Source: Pedococcus badiiscoriae (GTDB lineage: Bacteria; Actinomycetota; Actinomycetes; Actinomycetales; Dermatophilaceae). From it: a stretch of DNA of 64,000 nucleotides. A model generated the notes under the pieces. That model was given only the letters and a program-made list of their open reading frames with translations, was not told the origin of the DNA and did not search any database. The stretch spans positions 186,001 to 250,000 of the forward strand of contig NZ_JACCAB010000001.1 in NCBI RefSeq assembly GCF_013408925.1, written 5' to 3'. Position 1 is the first letter of the stretch. The number at the start of each line of letters is the position of its first letter. Positions 8,145 through 15,203 of this stretch are shown here, in pieces. A program made the translations under genes and the position numbers.

Positions 8145-9764
8145 ATGAATCGTCGTGCGCCCTGTGCCCTGATCGCCGCCGCCACGGTGTGTGCAGCAGC
8201 CGCCGCTGCTCCTGCCGTGAGCGCCGCCGCTGCTCCCGCCGGGAGCAACGCCGCTGCGTCGGCCTCGCCGGCACTCGACCTGGGTCCGCGCGGCCTGCCC
8301 GAGACACGGACGGTGCGGACGGTCGAGCCGGGGGTGACCGTCACCCACATCATCCGGGGAACGGCCGACCCCTCCGTCCGTTGGGTGGTCGAGGTCAGCA
8401 TCCCCAGCACCGGGACCAGCCCCGACCCGGACGCTCCGGCCCGCTCGATCCAGGACGAGGCCAGTGCGCAGGCCCACGCCGCCAAGCTCACCGCGGCAGG
8501 GTTTCCCGCCACGGCTCAGCGGGTCATTCAGCCGGCCACCGCAGACGTCCCGGCCGGCGTGCTCGGCGACCGGGTTCGCCTGAACGCCACGTACCCCTCG
8601 CAGACCGCGGCCGGCGACGAGGTGACGCAGCTCAAGGCGGCGGGCTTCACGAGCCGCGCCTGGTATGCCGGGTGGGACGGCACGTCCACGGCCCGAGGCC
8701 CGTGGAACGTCAACGTCGTCACCATCGACCCGAAGCGTTTCCACGGCAGCCTGGGCAGCACCTTCGGGCCGACCATCGAGGCGCGCGAGACGACGTCGTG
8801 GCTGGCCGGGTACACCAAGTCCAAGGCCGCCGTGAACGGTGGCTTCTTCGTGCTCGACCCGGCCGCCGGGGCTCCTGGCGACCCGGCAGGCGCCGGCGTC
8901 TACGGCGGCACGCTCGAGTCCGAGCCGGTGGGCACCCGTCCGGTCCTCGTCCTGGGGTCCGACGCCACGCACACCGAGATCACGCGCCCCCAGTGGAAGG
9001 GCGACGCGCTGCTGCCCTCGGGCGACGTCCAGCTCGACGGGCTCAACCGCGTGCCCGGGCTGATCCGCAACTGCGGAGGCGACAGTGGCGACGCACCCAC
9101 CGCCCTGCCGCTGCACGACACCACCTGCACAGACCCGAACGAGCTGGTGCTGTTCACGCCGGCCTACGGCTCCTCCACCCCCTCGGGCCCCGGCGCCGAG
9201 GCCGTGCTCGACAGCCACGGCCAGGTGCTGCGCACGCTGGGCCAGCGCGGAACGGCCCTGCATCCGGGTGAGCGGTCGCTCCAGGGCATCGGCGACCTGG
9301 CTCCTGCGGTCGCCGGGCTCCACCCCGGCCAGCAGGTGCGGGTCGACACCAGGCTGACCGACGGCGCACAGCCACTGACCCGGCCGGGTCTCAGCGTGGT
9401 CAACGGCGGACCCGAGCTCGTGCAGCACGGCGCGGTGCACATCACCCAGCGCCAGGACGGCATGGTCCACCCCTCCGAGCCAAGCTTCGCCTACGGCTGG
9501 GTGCTCCAGCGCAACCCACGGACCTTCGCCGGGGTCGACGCGCAGGGCCGGACCCTGCTCGTCACCGTGGACGGACGCCAGCTCGACCAGCTGGGGCTGT
9601 CCATCCCCGAGACCGCCGCCGTTGCCCGCTCGCTCGGCATGGTGCAGGCCATCAACCTGGACGGCGGCGGTTCGACCGCGATGGTCGTCGATGGGCAGCT
9701 CACCACGCACCCGTCCGATGCCACCGGAGAGCGACCGGTCGGCGACGCCATCGTCATCCGCTGA
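8145..9764 (+). CDS. Secreted phosphodiester glycosidase family protein
   Basis: Protein of 539 aa with a Sec signal peptide (MNRRAPCALIAAATVCAAAAAAPAVSA is its residue 1-27 region; cleavage near AAA). Residues about 105-190 contain two SPOR-like segments (QAHAAKLTAAGFPA and VTQLKAAGF). The C-terminal half is a NAGPA/phosphodiester glycosidase domain, with AAVNGGFFVLDP near 230 and the hallmark INLDGGGSTAMVVDGQL near 505-520. The family hydrolyses phosphodiester-linked sugars and is often secreted or wall-bound in Actinobacteria; the substrate here is unknown. ATG 8145 was chosen because it begins the signal peptide. Confidence 0.9.
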   Translation: MNRRAPCALIAAATVCAAAAAAPAVSAAAAPAGSNAAASASPALDLGPRGLPETRTVRTVEPGVTVTHIIRGTADPSVRWVVEVSIPSTGTSPDPDAPARSIQDEASAQAHAAKLTAAGFPATAQRVIQPATADVPAGVLGDRVRLNATYPSQTAAGDEVTQLKAAGFTSRAWYAGWDGTSTARGPWNVNVVTIDPKRFHGSLGSTFGPTIEARETTSWLAGYTKSKAAVNGGFFVLDPAAGAPGDPAGAGVYGGTLESEPVGTRPVLVLGSDATHTEITRPQWKGDALLPSGDVQLDGLNRVPGLIRNCGGDSGDAPTALPLHDTTCTDPNELVLFTPAYGSSTPSGPGAEAVLDSHGQVLRTLGQRGTALHPGERSLQGIGDLAPAVAGLHPGQQVRVDTRLTDGAQPLTRPGLSVVNGGPELVQHGAVHITQRQDGMVHPSEPSFAYGWVLQRNPRTFAGVDAQGRTLLVTVDGRQLDQLGLSIPETAAVARSLGMVQAINLDGGGSTAMVVDGQLTTHPSDATGERPVGDAIVIR

Positions 9765-9778
9765 CGGGTCTGAACGGC

Positions 9779-9821
9779 AGACAGGTCAGGCGCCCCCCTC
9801 GGGGGGGCGCCTGACCTGTCT
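9779..9821. terminator. Host bidirectional terminator hairpin
   Basis: A perfect 20-bp inverted repeat (9779-9798 and 9802-9821) with a three-base loop and a C6/G6 core lies 15 bases after the glycosidase stop. Before the element inserted it would also have been downstream of sigA, which faces it, so it was probably a shared terminator. Its outer stem includes CAGGTCAG/CTGACCTG, seen again in the element's hairpin at 26429-26464. Confidence 0.85.
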
Positions 9822-9875
9822 CGTTCGCCTGGGCTCGTTCGCCTGTGCTCGCTCGTGGGAGCGCGGCGGCGGTGC

Positions 9876-9895
9876 TCAGTCGAGGTAGTCGCGCA
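9876..9895. other. attL core of the integrated element
   Basis: The 20 bases TCAGTCGAGGTAGTCGCGCA are identical to 26490-26509, where they are the last codons (RDYLD) and stop of sigA read on the minus strand. This left copy is the displaced end of the original gene and marks the left boundary of the element. The match stops abruptly on both sides. Confidence 0.92.
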
Positions 9896-9989
9896 TTAGG
9901 AACGCTTGAACGCTGTGCCGGTGAGCGTTACAAACGTGCAGGTCAGGAGCGCTGTGGGGCGAAATATCTTGGACTAAGGCAGGACTTCC

Positions 9990-10403
9990 ATGAGCCCATC
10001 GCGACCACTCACTCTAAGTACCCTGTCGCTCGTCGCGGCCGGTGCCATCGGCGGGGGGTTCGCCCTGGCCATGTCTGGCAGCGGGCACCCGCCCGTCGAG
10101 TTCCGGCACGTAGCGCAGACCAGCACGACAGCGCCGGTCACGAAAACGCCGACAGTCACGACCACGACCGTCGTGACGAAGGTGACGGCGCCGGCACCCA
10201 TCACCACGTCTACCGCGCCCAGAGCCACGGCGACGACGACGCATCACGCGGCACTGCTGGCGCCCGCGGCGGTGTCGACGACTGACCCTGCCGTCACCAG
10301 CACGACGCCCGCTCAGACGACGCCACCGAGCCCCGCAGGCCCGCCCCCGGTGATCCCCGGCAACGGGCCGCACTACTGCGGCGGCACGACGACGTGCCCC
10401 TGA
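9990..10403 (+). CDS. Small exported or membrane-anchored Thr-rich protein
   Basis: Protein of 137 aa. An N-terminal hydrophobic stretch (LSTLSLVAAGAIGGGFALAM, residues about 9-28) looks like a signal anchor. The rest is a low-complexity Thr/Ala/Pro/Val linker, ending in NGPHYCGGTTTCP with two cysteines. No domain is recognised. As the first gene inside the left end, on the plus strand, it may be surface-exposed cargo, but function is unknown. Confidence 0.6.
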   Translation: MSPSRPLTLSTLSLVAAGAIGGGFALAMSGSGHPPVEFRHVAQTSTTAPVTKTPTVTTTTVVTKVTAPAPITTSTAPRATATTTHHAALLAPAAVSTTDPAVTSTTPAQTTPPSPAGPPPVIPGNGPHYCGGTTTCP

Positions 10404-10468
10404 GACGAACGGTAAAACTCCCCCAAGACGCCCACGGATCTCATTGCCGGGGGTTATACAAGAAAGGC

Positions 10469-10502
10469 GGCCCCGACGGGCGATTGCACGCCAGTCGGGG
10501 CC
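10469..10502 (+). promoter_or_regulatory. Leader hairpin GGCCCCGAC/GTCGGGGCC
   Basis: A 9-bp inverted repeat (10469-10477 and 10494-10502) lies in the 5' leader 38 bases before the gene at 10541. A hairpin with the same stem precedes the opposite-strand gene at 13352. It may be a terminator for the upstream gene or an attenuator. Confidence 0.6.
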
Positions 10503-10540
10503 TAGATCGACACCCCTTCTCGAACAAGGAGCACCGAACC

Positions 10541-10942
10541 ATGACCATCATCCGGCACACCGACGCCGAGCGCGTCAGCGAGACTACGGACTTCTGGGAG
10601 CAGGTCTTCCTCACGGAAGACGGACAGATCAACCTCGGCGAGCTGCGGGCCTACTGCGGCATCAAGTCACGCGCCACGACCATCACAACCGAGCAGGCGC
10701 GCGAACTGAGTCGCATGCTCACGTACTACGCCAACCTGGAGAGCTCCTCCGAGACGGGGGCCGGCTTCGCACGCGTCATGGGCGAGTTCGTCACAGCGGC
10801 GGATCTCGCCGACGAAGCAGGGCTCCCGGCCGCTGCCGTCGAGGCGTGGTGGAACGGCGAGGCGGGCATCCACCGGAAGTCAGCAGATCGCCTGATGACC
10901 GTGGCGATCCCCGTAGCGGCGCGGAAGGAGGCGACCCGATGA
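10541..10942 (+). CDS. Hypothetical protein with possible HTH
   Basis: Protein of 133 aa. ATG 10541 follows an AAGGAG ribosome site by nine bases; longer frames upstream run through the leader hairpin and were rejected. The C-terminal half (VTAADLADEAGLPAAAVEAWWNG) reads like a helix-turn-helix of the Xre/sigma type. The stop overlaps the ATG of the following excisionase-like gene. It could be a regulator of element excision or maintenance; there is no firm family match. Confidence 0.65.
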   Translation: MTIIRHTDAERVSETTDFWEQVFLTEDGQINLGELRAYCGIKSRATTITTEQARELSRMLTYYANLESSSETGAGFARVMGEFVTAADLADEAGLPAAAVEAWWNGEAGIHRKSADRLMTVAIPVAARKEATR

Positions 10943-11169
10943 GCGCCACGGCTACGGCAACGCAGACCGTAGCGCCCATCAGCGTCGCCGTCCGCGAGGC
11001 AGCCCTGCTCACCGCCTTCCCGGAGTACGAGATCCGTGTGGCGATCAGCAAGGGCAGCCTCCCGTGCCACAGGCTGGGCAAGCGGTTCGTGATCCTCGTC
11101 GATGAGCTGCAGGCGTGGGTGTCCGCCCTCCCTGGCATCGAGCAAGAGTCCACGGCGCCTGCCGGCTGA
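10939..11169 (+). CDS. Excisionase-type HTH protein
   Basis: Protein of 76 aa with a MerR-like winged HTH of the excisionase family (residues about 15-70: SVAVREAALL, YEIRVAISKGSLPCHRLGKRFVIL, LQAWVSALP). Such proteins bend att DNA for excision or act as small regulators. A GGAAGGAGG ribosome site precedes it, and its ATG overlaps the upstream stop. It is clearly paralogous to the protein at 12572-12781. Confidence 0.75.
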   Translation: MSATATATQTVAPISVAVREAALLTAFPEYEIRVAISKGSLPCHRLGKRFVILVDELQAWVSALPGIEQESTAPAG

Positions 11170-11184
11170 TCGCTCGACCCAGAA

Positions 11185-11220
11185 ACAGCACCCCCGCTCA
11201 GTTCTGAGCGGGGGTGCTGT
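11185..11220 (+). terminator. Strong terminator hairpin
   Basis: A perfect 17-bp inverted repeat (11185-11201 and 11204-11220), starting ACAGCACCCCCGCTCAG, begins 15 bases after the stop of the excisionase-like gene. It belongs to a family of three related hairpins in the element (also at 11447 and 13628). Confidence 0.85.
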
Positions 11221-11232
11221 CTACTTCCTGAC

Positions 11233-11439
11233 GTGGACCTACTACTCACCATTCCCGAAGTGGCAGAACGCCTCCGCTGCAGCGAGTGGGCCGTGCGGAC
11301 GCTTGTCATGGCACCCGGTGGCCTCCGCGCTGCCAAGATCGCCGGCCGCTGGCTCATCGAGGAAGAAGACCTCGTTGCCTATGTCGAGTCTCAGGCGAAC
11401 CGCGCCAAGCCCCGCCAGCGCCGGCGGCGCGCCTTGTGA
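11233..11439 (+). CDS. Small excisionase-family HTH protein
   Basis: Protein of 68 aa from GTG 11233. HTH_17/excisionase pattern: TIPEVAERLRCSEWAVRTL, then GGLRAAKIAGRWLIEEEDLVAYVE, with a basic tail (RAKPRQRRRRAL). The preceding 12 bases after the terminator leave little room for its own promoter, so it may be read by leakage or be leaderless. It is followed closely by a hairpin terminator. Confidence 0.7.
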   Translation: MDLLLTIPEVAERLRCSEWAVRTLVMAPGGLRAAKIAGRWLIEEEDLVAYVESQANRAKPRQRRRRAL

Positions 11440-11446
11440 ACCAAGC

Positions 11447-11477
11447 CAGCACCCGCGCTCAAAGTGAGCGGGTGCTG
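11447..11477 (+). terminator. Terminator hairpin
   Basis: An inverted repeat CAGCACCCGCGCTCA / TGAGCGGGTGCTG with a two-base bulge lies 8 bases after the stop at 11439. The stem is similar to that at 11185-11220. Confidence 0.75.
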
Positions 11478-11498
11478 TCCTAGTTCAGTCCATCACGA

Positions 11499-11642
11499 TC
11501 ACTCGACCTCACCCGGGCTCCCCGCGTCAGGCTCGCTCGTCCCCTCCAACTTCTTGTGCCACCTCGCGTGGCGATCCGAGTCGGCGACCGCAGCGCCACA
11601 TCGACGGCACGTTGTGAACTCACAAGTGAGCGTAAGGCGCAA
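11499..11642 (-). CDS. Small C2H2-like zinc-binding protein
   Basis: Protein of 47 aa if started at TTG 11642. The motif CRRCGAAVADSDRHARWH gives a Cx2C-x9-Hx3H zinc-finger-like site. Short proteins with this pattern are common in actinobacterial phage-related elements; function is unknown. The start is uncertain: the frame stays open to 11771 but would then overlap the divergent gene at 11689. Confidence 0.55.
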   Translation of the reverse strand: MRLTLTCEFTTCRRCGAAVADSDRHARWHKKLEGTSEPDAGSPGEVE

Positions 11643-11688
11643 ATGCCGCCGCGCGGCTGGTTGATCCTTTGCCCTAACGTCTTGGGTT

Positions 11689-11937
11689 ATGTCTTTCAAG
11701 ATTGCAGACCTTCGCAGGGCGACGGATGAGGTGGACCTGGTCCGCCTGCATGACGAGGTGGCCCCGCACACGATGGTTGGGGTCGACTACTACCTCGAGG
11801 AGCTGCAGCGTCGTGACTTCGTGCGCGCTGCTGAAAGCAGCGAGAAACTAGCTCGTGCCGCGGCGTGGCTTTCCGTCGTGAGCGCAGCGGCCTCCGTGCT
11901 CGCGCTACTCGTGTCGGTCATCGCGCTGTTTCGATAG
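11689..11937 (+). CDS. Small membrane-anchored hypothetical protein
   Basis: Protein of 82 aa with a hydrophilic N-terminal part (MSFKIADLRRATDEVDLVRL) and a C-terminal hydrophobic helix at residues about 58-81 (AAWLSVVSAAASVLALLVSVIALF), suggesting a tail-anchored membrane protein. The first half could form amphipathic helices. No family is recognised. Confidence 0.6.
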   Translation: MSFKIADLRRATDEVDLVRLHDEVAPHTMVGVDYYLEELQRRDFVRAAESSEKLARAAAWLSVVSAAASVLALLVSVIALFR

Positions 11938-12067
11938 GGAAACCGAAAGTCCCAGACTCGGGCCCACTGCGAGGGTTGAACTGGCGATGGAGGCGCGTAG
12001 TCCTCACACGGCCCCACTTCGTCAGGTTTCGCCCTCACCCTCCCACCGCTGATGTCATCCTGAGTGG

Positions 12068-12367
12068 ATGGGAGAGCAGGGAGCCTCACCAGGCTGGTAT
12101 CCGGTGCGTGGGGGACAGCGCTACTGGGATGGGCAGGCGTGGACGGAGCACTTCACACCAGATCCAGCCCCGGTGGCACAGCCGATCGTGCAGCGCGTCG
12201 TCATCGCGGGTCCGTCGGATCGGATTCAGACGAACCATGTGTTCCATCTGCTGATGAGCATTTTGACGTTCGGGCTATGGACACCAGTCTGGGCATTGGT
12301 CGCGTTTAGCAACGCCCAGTCCAACGCTAGGGCGCGGCGTCAGGCGCTCCGTAACGCCGGGCGCTAG
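12068..12367 (+). CDS. DUF2510 domain membrane protein
   Basis: Protein of 99 aa. Residues 7-32 hold the DUF2510 signature (PGWYPVRGGQRYWDGQAWTEHF), and a hydrophobic helix follows at about 58-80 (HLLMSILTFGLWTPVWALVAF), with a basic cytoplasmic tail. DUF2510 is a widespread actinobacterial module of unknown function on membrane proteins. It is likely cargo of the element. Confidence 0.85.
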   Translation: MGEQGASPGWYPVRGGQRYWDGQAWTEHFTPDPAPVAQPIVQRVVIAGPSDRIQTNHVFHLLMSILTFGLWTPVWALVAFSNAQSNARARRQALRNAGR

Positions 12368-12571
12368 ACCGGAGTCGTGGGCGGAACAGGCTGCGGTGGG
12401 TCGCGGTCGGTCTCGACTGACGAGAACAGCACGCTGCTCGGGGTCCCTGCGTGCGCCCATCCGCGGGCCTTGGAACGCGCGTGCGCCGGGGCTGAGCTCC
12501 CGTCCACATGATCGAGGTGGGCGCGGTGTCTTGCCGCCGTAGCCTGGGCTCTGCCCCTACCGTAACTGCCC

Positions 12572-12781
12572 ATGAGCACAACGATCCGATTCGGCAGCAG
12601 CGAGGAGCCCATCGCGGTCAGCGTCAAGGAGGCCTCGGGCCTGACGGGCCTCTCGGAGTATGAGCTCCGTCAGGCCATCAACCGCGGTGAGTTGCCTGCA
12701 AAGCGCCGGGGCAGACGGGTGCTCGTCCCGGTCGACGGCCTCAAGACCTGGATCGATTCGCTGCCCGACTACGTCGACTAG
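12572..12781 (+). CDS. Excisionase-type HTH protein (paralogue)
   Basis: Protein of 69 aa: AVSVKEASGLTGLSEYELRQ then AINRGELPAKRRGRRVLVPV and LKTWIDSLP. The pattern aligns position by position with the protein at 10939-11169, so the two are diverged copies. It converges with the gene ending at 12855. A role as directionality factor or transcription regulator is plausible. Confidence 0.75.
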   Translation: MSTTIRFGSSEEPIAVSVKEASGLTGLSEYELRQAINRGELPAKRRGRRVLVPVDGLKTWIDSLPDYVD

Positions 12782-12854
12782 GTGTACCGACTGCGCGGCG
12801 TTCTCCCTGCGACTGGGCGCCAAGACATCTCCCCCTCTGTCTGTGTCAGCCCTC

Positions 12855-13352
12855 CTAGCCCGCGAGTCTCGCGCGGAGCTTGGCGGCAATTGATGCAGCC
12901 ACATCGTGCGTGCGGTCCGTCTGCGGGATCTCGATGCGGGAGCCGTCGCGCAGAGAGATCGCCCACGAGGGGATCCATTCGTACAGTGACGCCGTTTGGA
13001 AGCCATATGTCGGCGCCGCCTCGGTTCCTGTGACGTGGCAGGCTACAACCTCATCCAGGCGCACAACTCGCGCTTCTCGCAGGACGCCCTGCCGTGAGTC
13101 ATCGGGCTCCGACCCAAAGGTCCACTCGACCCCTTCATGCTCGCCATGAACGGACACCAATGCGTCGCCGACCAAGGCCAGGACGCGCCAATGGACGTGG
13201 CCGTCGGCCTTCGTCATTGTCGCGACCGGAAGCTCGAGCGACCTGCCGGATGTGAGGCTTACCAGAGCCTCATAGACGAGCCTTGGCGGCGTCTGCCCAC
13301 CCACCCGAACCGCAGCGATTGCGTCCCGCACCTGCGTTTCGTCGTACTCCAT
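12855..13352 (-). CDS. Hypothetical protein
   Basis: Protein of 165 aa beginning MEYDETQVRDAIAAVRVGG. ATG 13352 has a GAGGGGAAG ribosome site; the frame upstream runs into a hairpin. It appears soluble, alternating strands and helices, with no signal peptide or recognised domain. It is monocistronic on the minus strand, behind a leader hairpin like that at 10469, which suggests independently controlled cargo. Confidence 0.65.
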   Translation of the reverse strand: MEYDETQVRDAIAAVRVGGQTPPRLVYEALVSLTSGRSLELPVATMTKADGHVHWRVLALVGDALVSVHGEHEGVEWTFGSEPDDSRQGVLREARVVRLDEVVACHVTGTEAAPTYGFQTASLYEWIPSWAISLRDGSRIEIPQTDRTHDVAASIAAKLRARLAG

Positions 13353-13374
13353 TTGCTTCCCCTCGATTCCGCGC

Positions 13375-13408
13375 GCGGCCCCGACCAACGGATGGCGGTC
13401 GGGGCCGC
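13375..13408 (-). promoter_or_regulatory. Leader hairpin before the 13352 gene
   Basis: A 12-bp inverted repeat GCGGCCCCGACC / GGTCGGGGCCGC (13375-13386, 13397-13408) ends 23 bases before the start codon. It shares the stem GGCCCCGAC/GTCGGGGCC with the plus-strand leader at 10469-10502. Confidence 0.65.
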
Positions 13409-13627
13409 GAGTGCGTGATGGCCCGACGTTACGCGGTAGTACCGACGATGTCCGTCTGGCGGACCAGTTGTGCCCTCGGGCCTCTCTCGGGCCGCGTGAT
13501 TGCCAGCCGATACACCCCTGTACTGGCCTGGGGTTTGGGGCTCGAGGAGGACGGTGCGCGTGCGGTAAGGGAGGGGTTCATAGCCACGTACCGCAAGTTC
13601 CGAGACTGGACAGTCTCTCGACATCAA
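13409..13627. other. Intergenic stretch without a supported gene
   Basis: Together with the hairpins on either side this makes about 330 bases (13353-13679) without a convincing gene. Open frames cross it on both strands, but none has a ribosome site, a domain or natural-looking composition. The promoter for the 13352 gene should lie here. Confidence 0.5.
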
Positions 13628-13666
13628 GACAGCACGCCCGCTCGAGGTATGAGATGGGGTGCTGTC
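13628..13666 (-). terminator. Terminator of the GAF operon
   Basis: An inverted repeat GACAGCAC / GTGCTGTC with further pairing inside lies 14 bases after the stop at 13680. It is the third member of the CAGCACCC...GCTC hairpin family in the element. Confidence 0.65.
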
Positions 13667-13679
13667 GTGACGTGGCGTC

Positions 13680-13862
13680 CTAGGCTGGCTGGCGCTCGTC
13701 CGTAGCGGGCGACTTGGAAGCCCCCACGGTCTGAAGAATCTCTAGGCGCGTGTTCTTGGCTCGGCTCTTTGTGCGGCGCCTGGTCTCCTCGACGTAGGCC
13801 TCGGGGTCCTTCACGATGTCACGCACCAGCGCGTCTGAAATCTCGATGTCTACGACCCGCAC
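13680..13862 (-). CDS. Small hypothetical protein, third gene of GAF operon
   Basis: Protein of 60 aa from GTG 13862 with a GAGGAGA ribosome site: MRVVDIEISDALVRDIVKDP followed by a basic helix rich in Arg/Lys/Thr. Its start lies inside the 3' end of the preceding gene (13-base overlap), so translation is probably coupled. Function is unknown; it is charged and soluble. Confidence 0.6.
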   Translation of the reverse strand: MRVVDIEISDALVRDIVKDPEAYVEETRRRTKSRAKNTRLEILQTVGASKSPATDERQPA

Positions 13863-13999
13863 AACGTCTCCTCTCGAAGGACTACACCCACACTGCCAGA
13901 TGTAACGTCCAGAACCCTCAGGAGTTCTCCCGACATGCCGACTCCGTCAAATGACGTGGCGGTATCGCCCGAACGAACGACGGGCTCCTTTTCGGACAA
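13850..13999 (-). CDS. Small hypothetical protein, second gene of GAF operon
   Basis: Protein of 49 aa from TTG 13999, which has the best ribosome site (AGGAGG five bases upstream). An alternative GTG at 14023 would add eight residues and lies only four bases from the GAF gene's stop. The sequence (SEKEPVVRSGDTATSFDG, then GELLRVLDVTSGSVGVVLREE) suggests a small beta-rich fold. Function is unknown. Confidence 0.55.
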   Translation of the reverse strand: MSEKEPVVRSGDTATSFDGVGMSGELLRVLDVTSGSVGVVLREETLCGS

Positions 14000-14027
14000 G
14001 GATGCCTCCTGAACCTCGCTCACGATG

Positions 14028-14879
14028 CTACGCCTTCCATGTGACAGCAAGCAGGTTGGCGATGGTCTGCAACAGGTACGGATCTTCGTCTTGGTTGAAA
14101 TCTCGCTCCAGCTTGGAATCGACCGTCACCATGCCAACGACGTCGCTATGCACGACGACGGGAGCTGAAACGAAGGACTTCCAGATGGGCGCGTCGGCTG
14201 ACGCCTGGTACCCCAGCGTAGGGTCCTCCTCGATACTGCGACAGAAGCGGACCCTACGAGCGTCCAGATAGTCGAAGACTTCCGCCCCTACTTGTGTCTG
14301 CTCATCGAACGTCCGAGATGCCTCGTCGCTCCGCCCCAGCGTGTGCACAGGCCTGAGGGTTCGGGCCGGCTTCGAGCCACTCGCGTGATAGCAGATTGCG
14401 CGAATGTCACTGCCCCCCATCAGCGAGCTAGCCGCTGCCAGTGCGACAACGAGCGCTGAGCCCCGCAGCTCACTCTTGCGCCCTCCGTTCGCTTCGGTGT
14501 AGTCACGGACGGCGGCGCTCAAGGGCAAAAGGGTGCGATTGAAGTCATGGGTGATCCTTTCTATCGCTTCGTCTGCCACGCGTTCGGCCGTAGCTTGCTC
14601 GAGCACTGGCGGAATGACGGCGATCGCCGTCAACAGGGCCGCCACCAGGGCGCCGTGGGCCAATGCGGGCATCTGCTCGTTGCCGACTACCACCTGTACA
14701 GCCACAGCCGCGGAGGCAGCGACTACAGGCACCGACTTGGTAACCCAGCCGGCAGTACTGCTGTACCACCACCGATTGAATCGCAAGACTAGCCGCCGCA
14801 GCCGCCCGATGATCAGCACCCCAATGGTCGCCAAGGCGGCGATCGTCTCGGGCCAGTAGTGCCCAATCCACGTCCCCAT
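14028..14879 (-). CDS. Membrane-anchored GAF domain protein
   Basis: Protein of 283 aa. Two to three hydrophobic helices occupy residues about 8-25, 45-66 and 75-92. They are followed by a helical linker (QATAERVADEAIERITHDFN) and a C-terminal GAF domain from about residue 130 to 283, ending with the strand pattern SFVSAPVVVHSDVVGMVTVD and a final helix. GAF domains sense small ligands such as cyclic nucleotides. No output domain such as kinase, cyclase or nuclease is present, so output would be through the membrane part or the two small partners encoded next. It lies at the cargo end of the element beyond the tail genes; a host-benefit or defence role is possible but unproven. Confidence 0.75.
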   Translation of the reverse strand: MGTWIGHYWPETIAALATIGVLIIGRLRRLVLRFNRWWYSSTAGWVTKSVPVVAASAAVAVQVVVGNEQMPALAHGALVAALLTAIAVIPPVLEQATAERVADEAIERITHDFNRTLLPLSAAVRDYTEANGGRKSELRGSALVVALAAASSLMGGSDIRAICYHASGSKPARTLRPVHTLGRSDEASRTFDEQTQVGAEVFDYLDARRVRFCRSIEEDPTLGYQASADAPIWKSFVSAPVVVHSDVVGMVTVDSKLERDFNQDEDPYLLQTIANLLAVTWKA

Positions 14880-14971
14880 GCTGGGACGTTAGGGCACGAT
14901 CGACCATTTTGGGGCCAAGGGCCCGCAGATGCTTCGCTAGCGTCCGTTTCCTCCCGTCGTGGGATCTCGAT

Positions 14972-15008
14972 GCTCCCCGCCCCCCTTTCCCGTGGTTCCG
15001 CGGGGAGC
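14972..15008 (-). terminator. Terminator after the tail operon
   Basis: An inverted repeat GCTCCCCGC (14972-14980) / GCGGGGAGC (15000-15008) separates the last small tail-operon gene from the GAF gene, which starts at 14879. Confidence 0.6.
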
Positions 15009-15065
15009 GCCGAGGGTCTAGCGGAATCGACACTGCGCCCCACAGGTAGGACCAGGCCCCCCGGT

Positions 15066-15188
15066 TCACGGCCGCTGCACCCCCGCTGCCGGGGGTTCGG
15101 TAGCCGGAGAGGGCTCGAGGAGCCAGGGCGAGCCTGCGATCTCGGGACCATTGCCGGGGATCGGAGGCGGTGGGGTGTTGTCGGGCAT
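15066..15188 (-). CDS. Small Pro-rich protein at end of tail operon
   Basis: A 40-aa frame, MPDNTPPPPIPGNGPEIAGS and on, preceded by an AAGGA ribosome site seven bases before ATG 15188 and starting 16 bases after the minor tail gene stop. Short proline-rich proteins often follow actinophage tail genes. Its small size means it could also be spurious. Confidence 0.5.
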   Translation of the reverse strand: MPDNTPPPPIPGNGPEIAGSPWLLEPSPATEPPAAGVQRP

Positions 15189-15203
15189 GACGTTCCTTCG
15201 GGG

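Noticed and set aside
13283..13705. A 140-codon plus-strand open frame in the element
   Set aside because: No ribosome site, Arg/Pro/Trp-heavy antisense-like composition, and it runs through the leader hairpin and the GAF-operon terminator.
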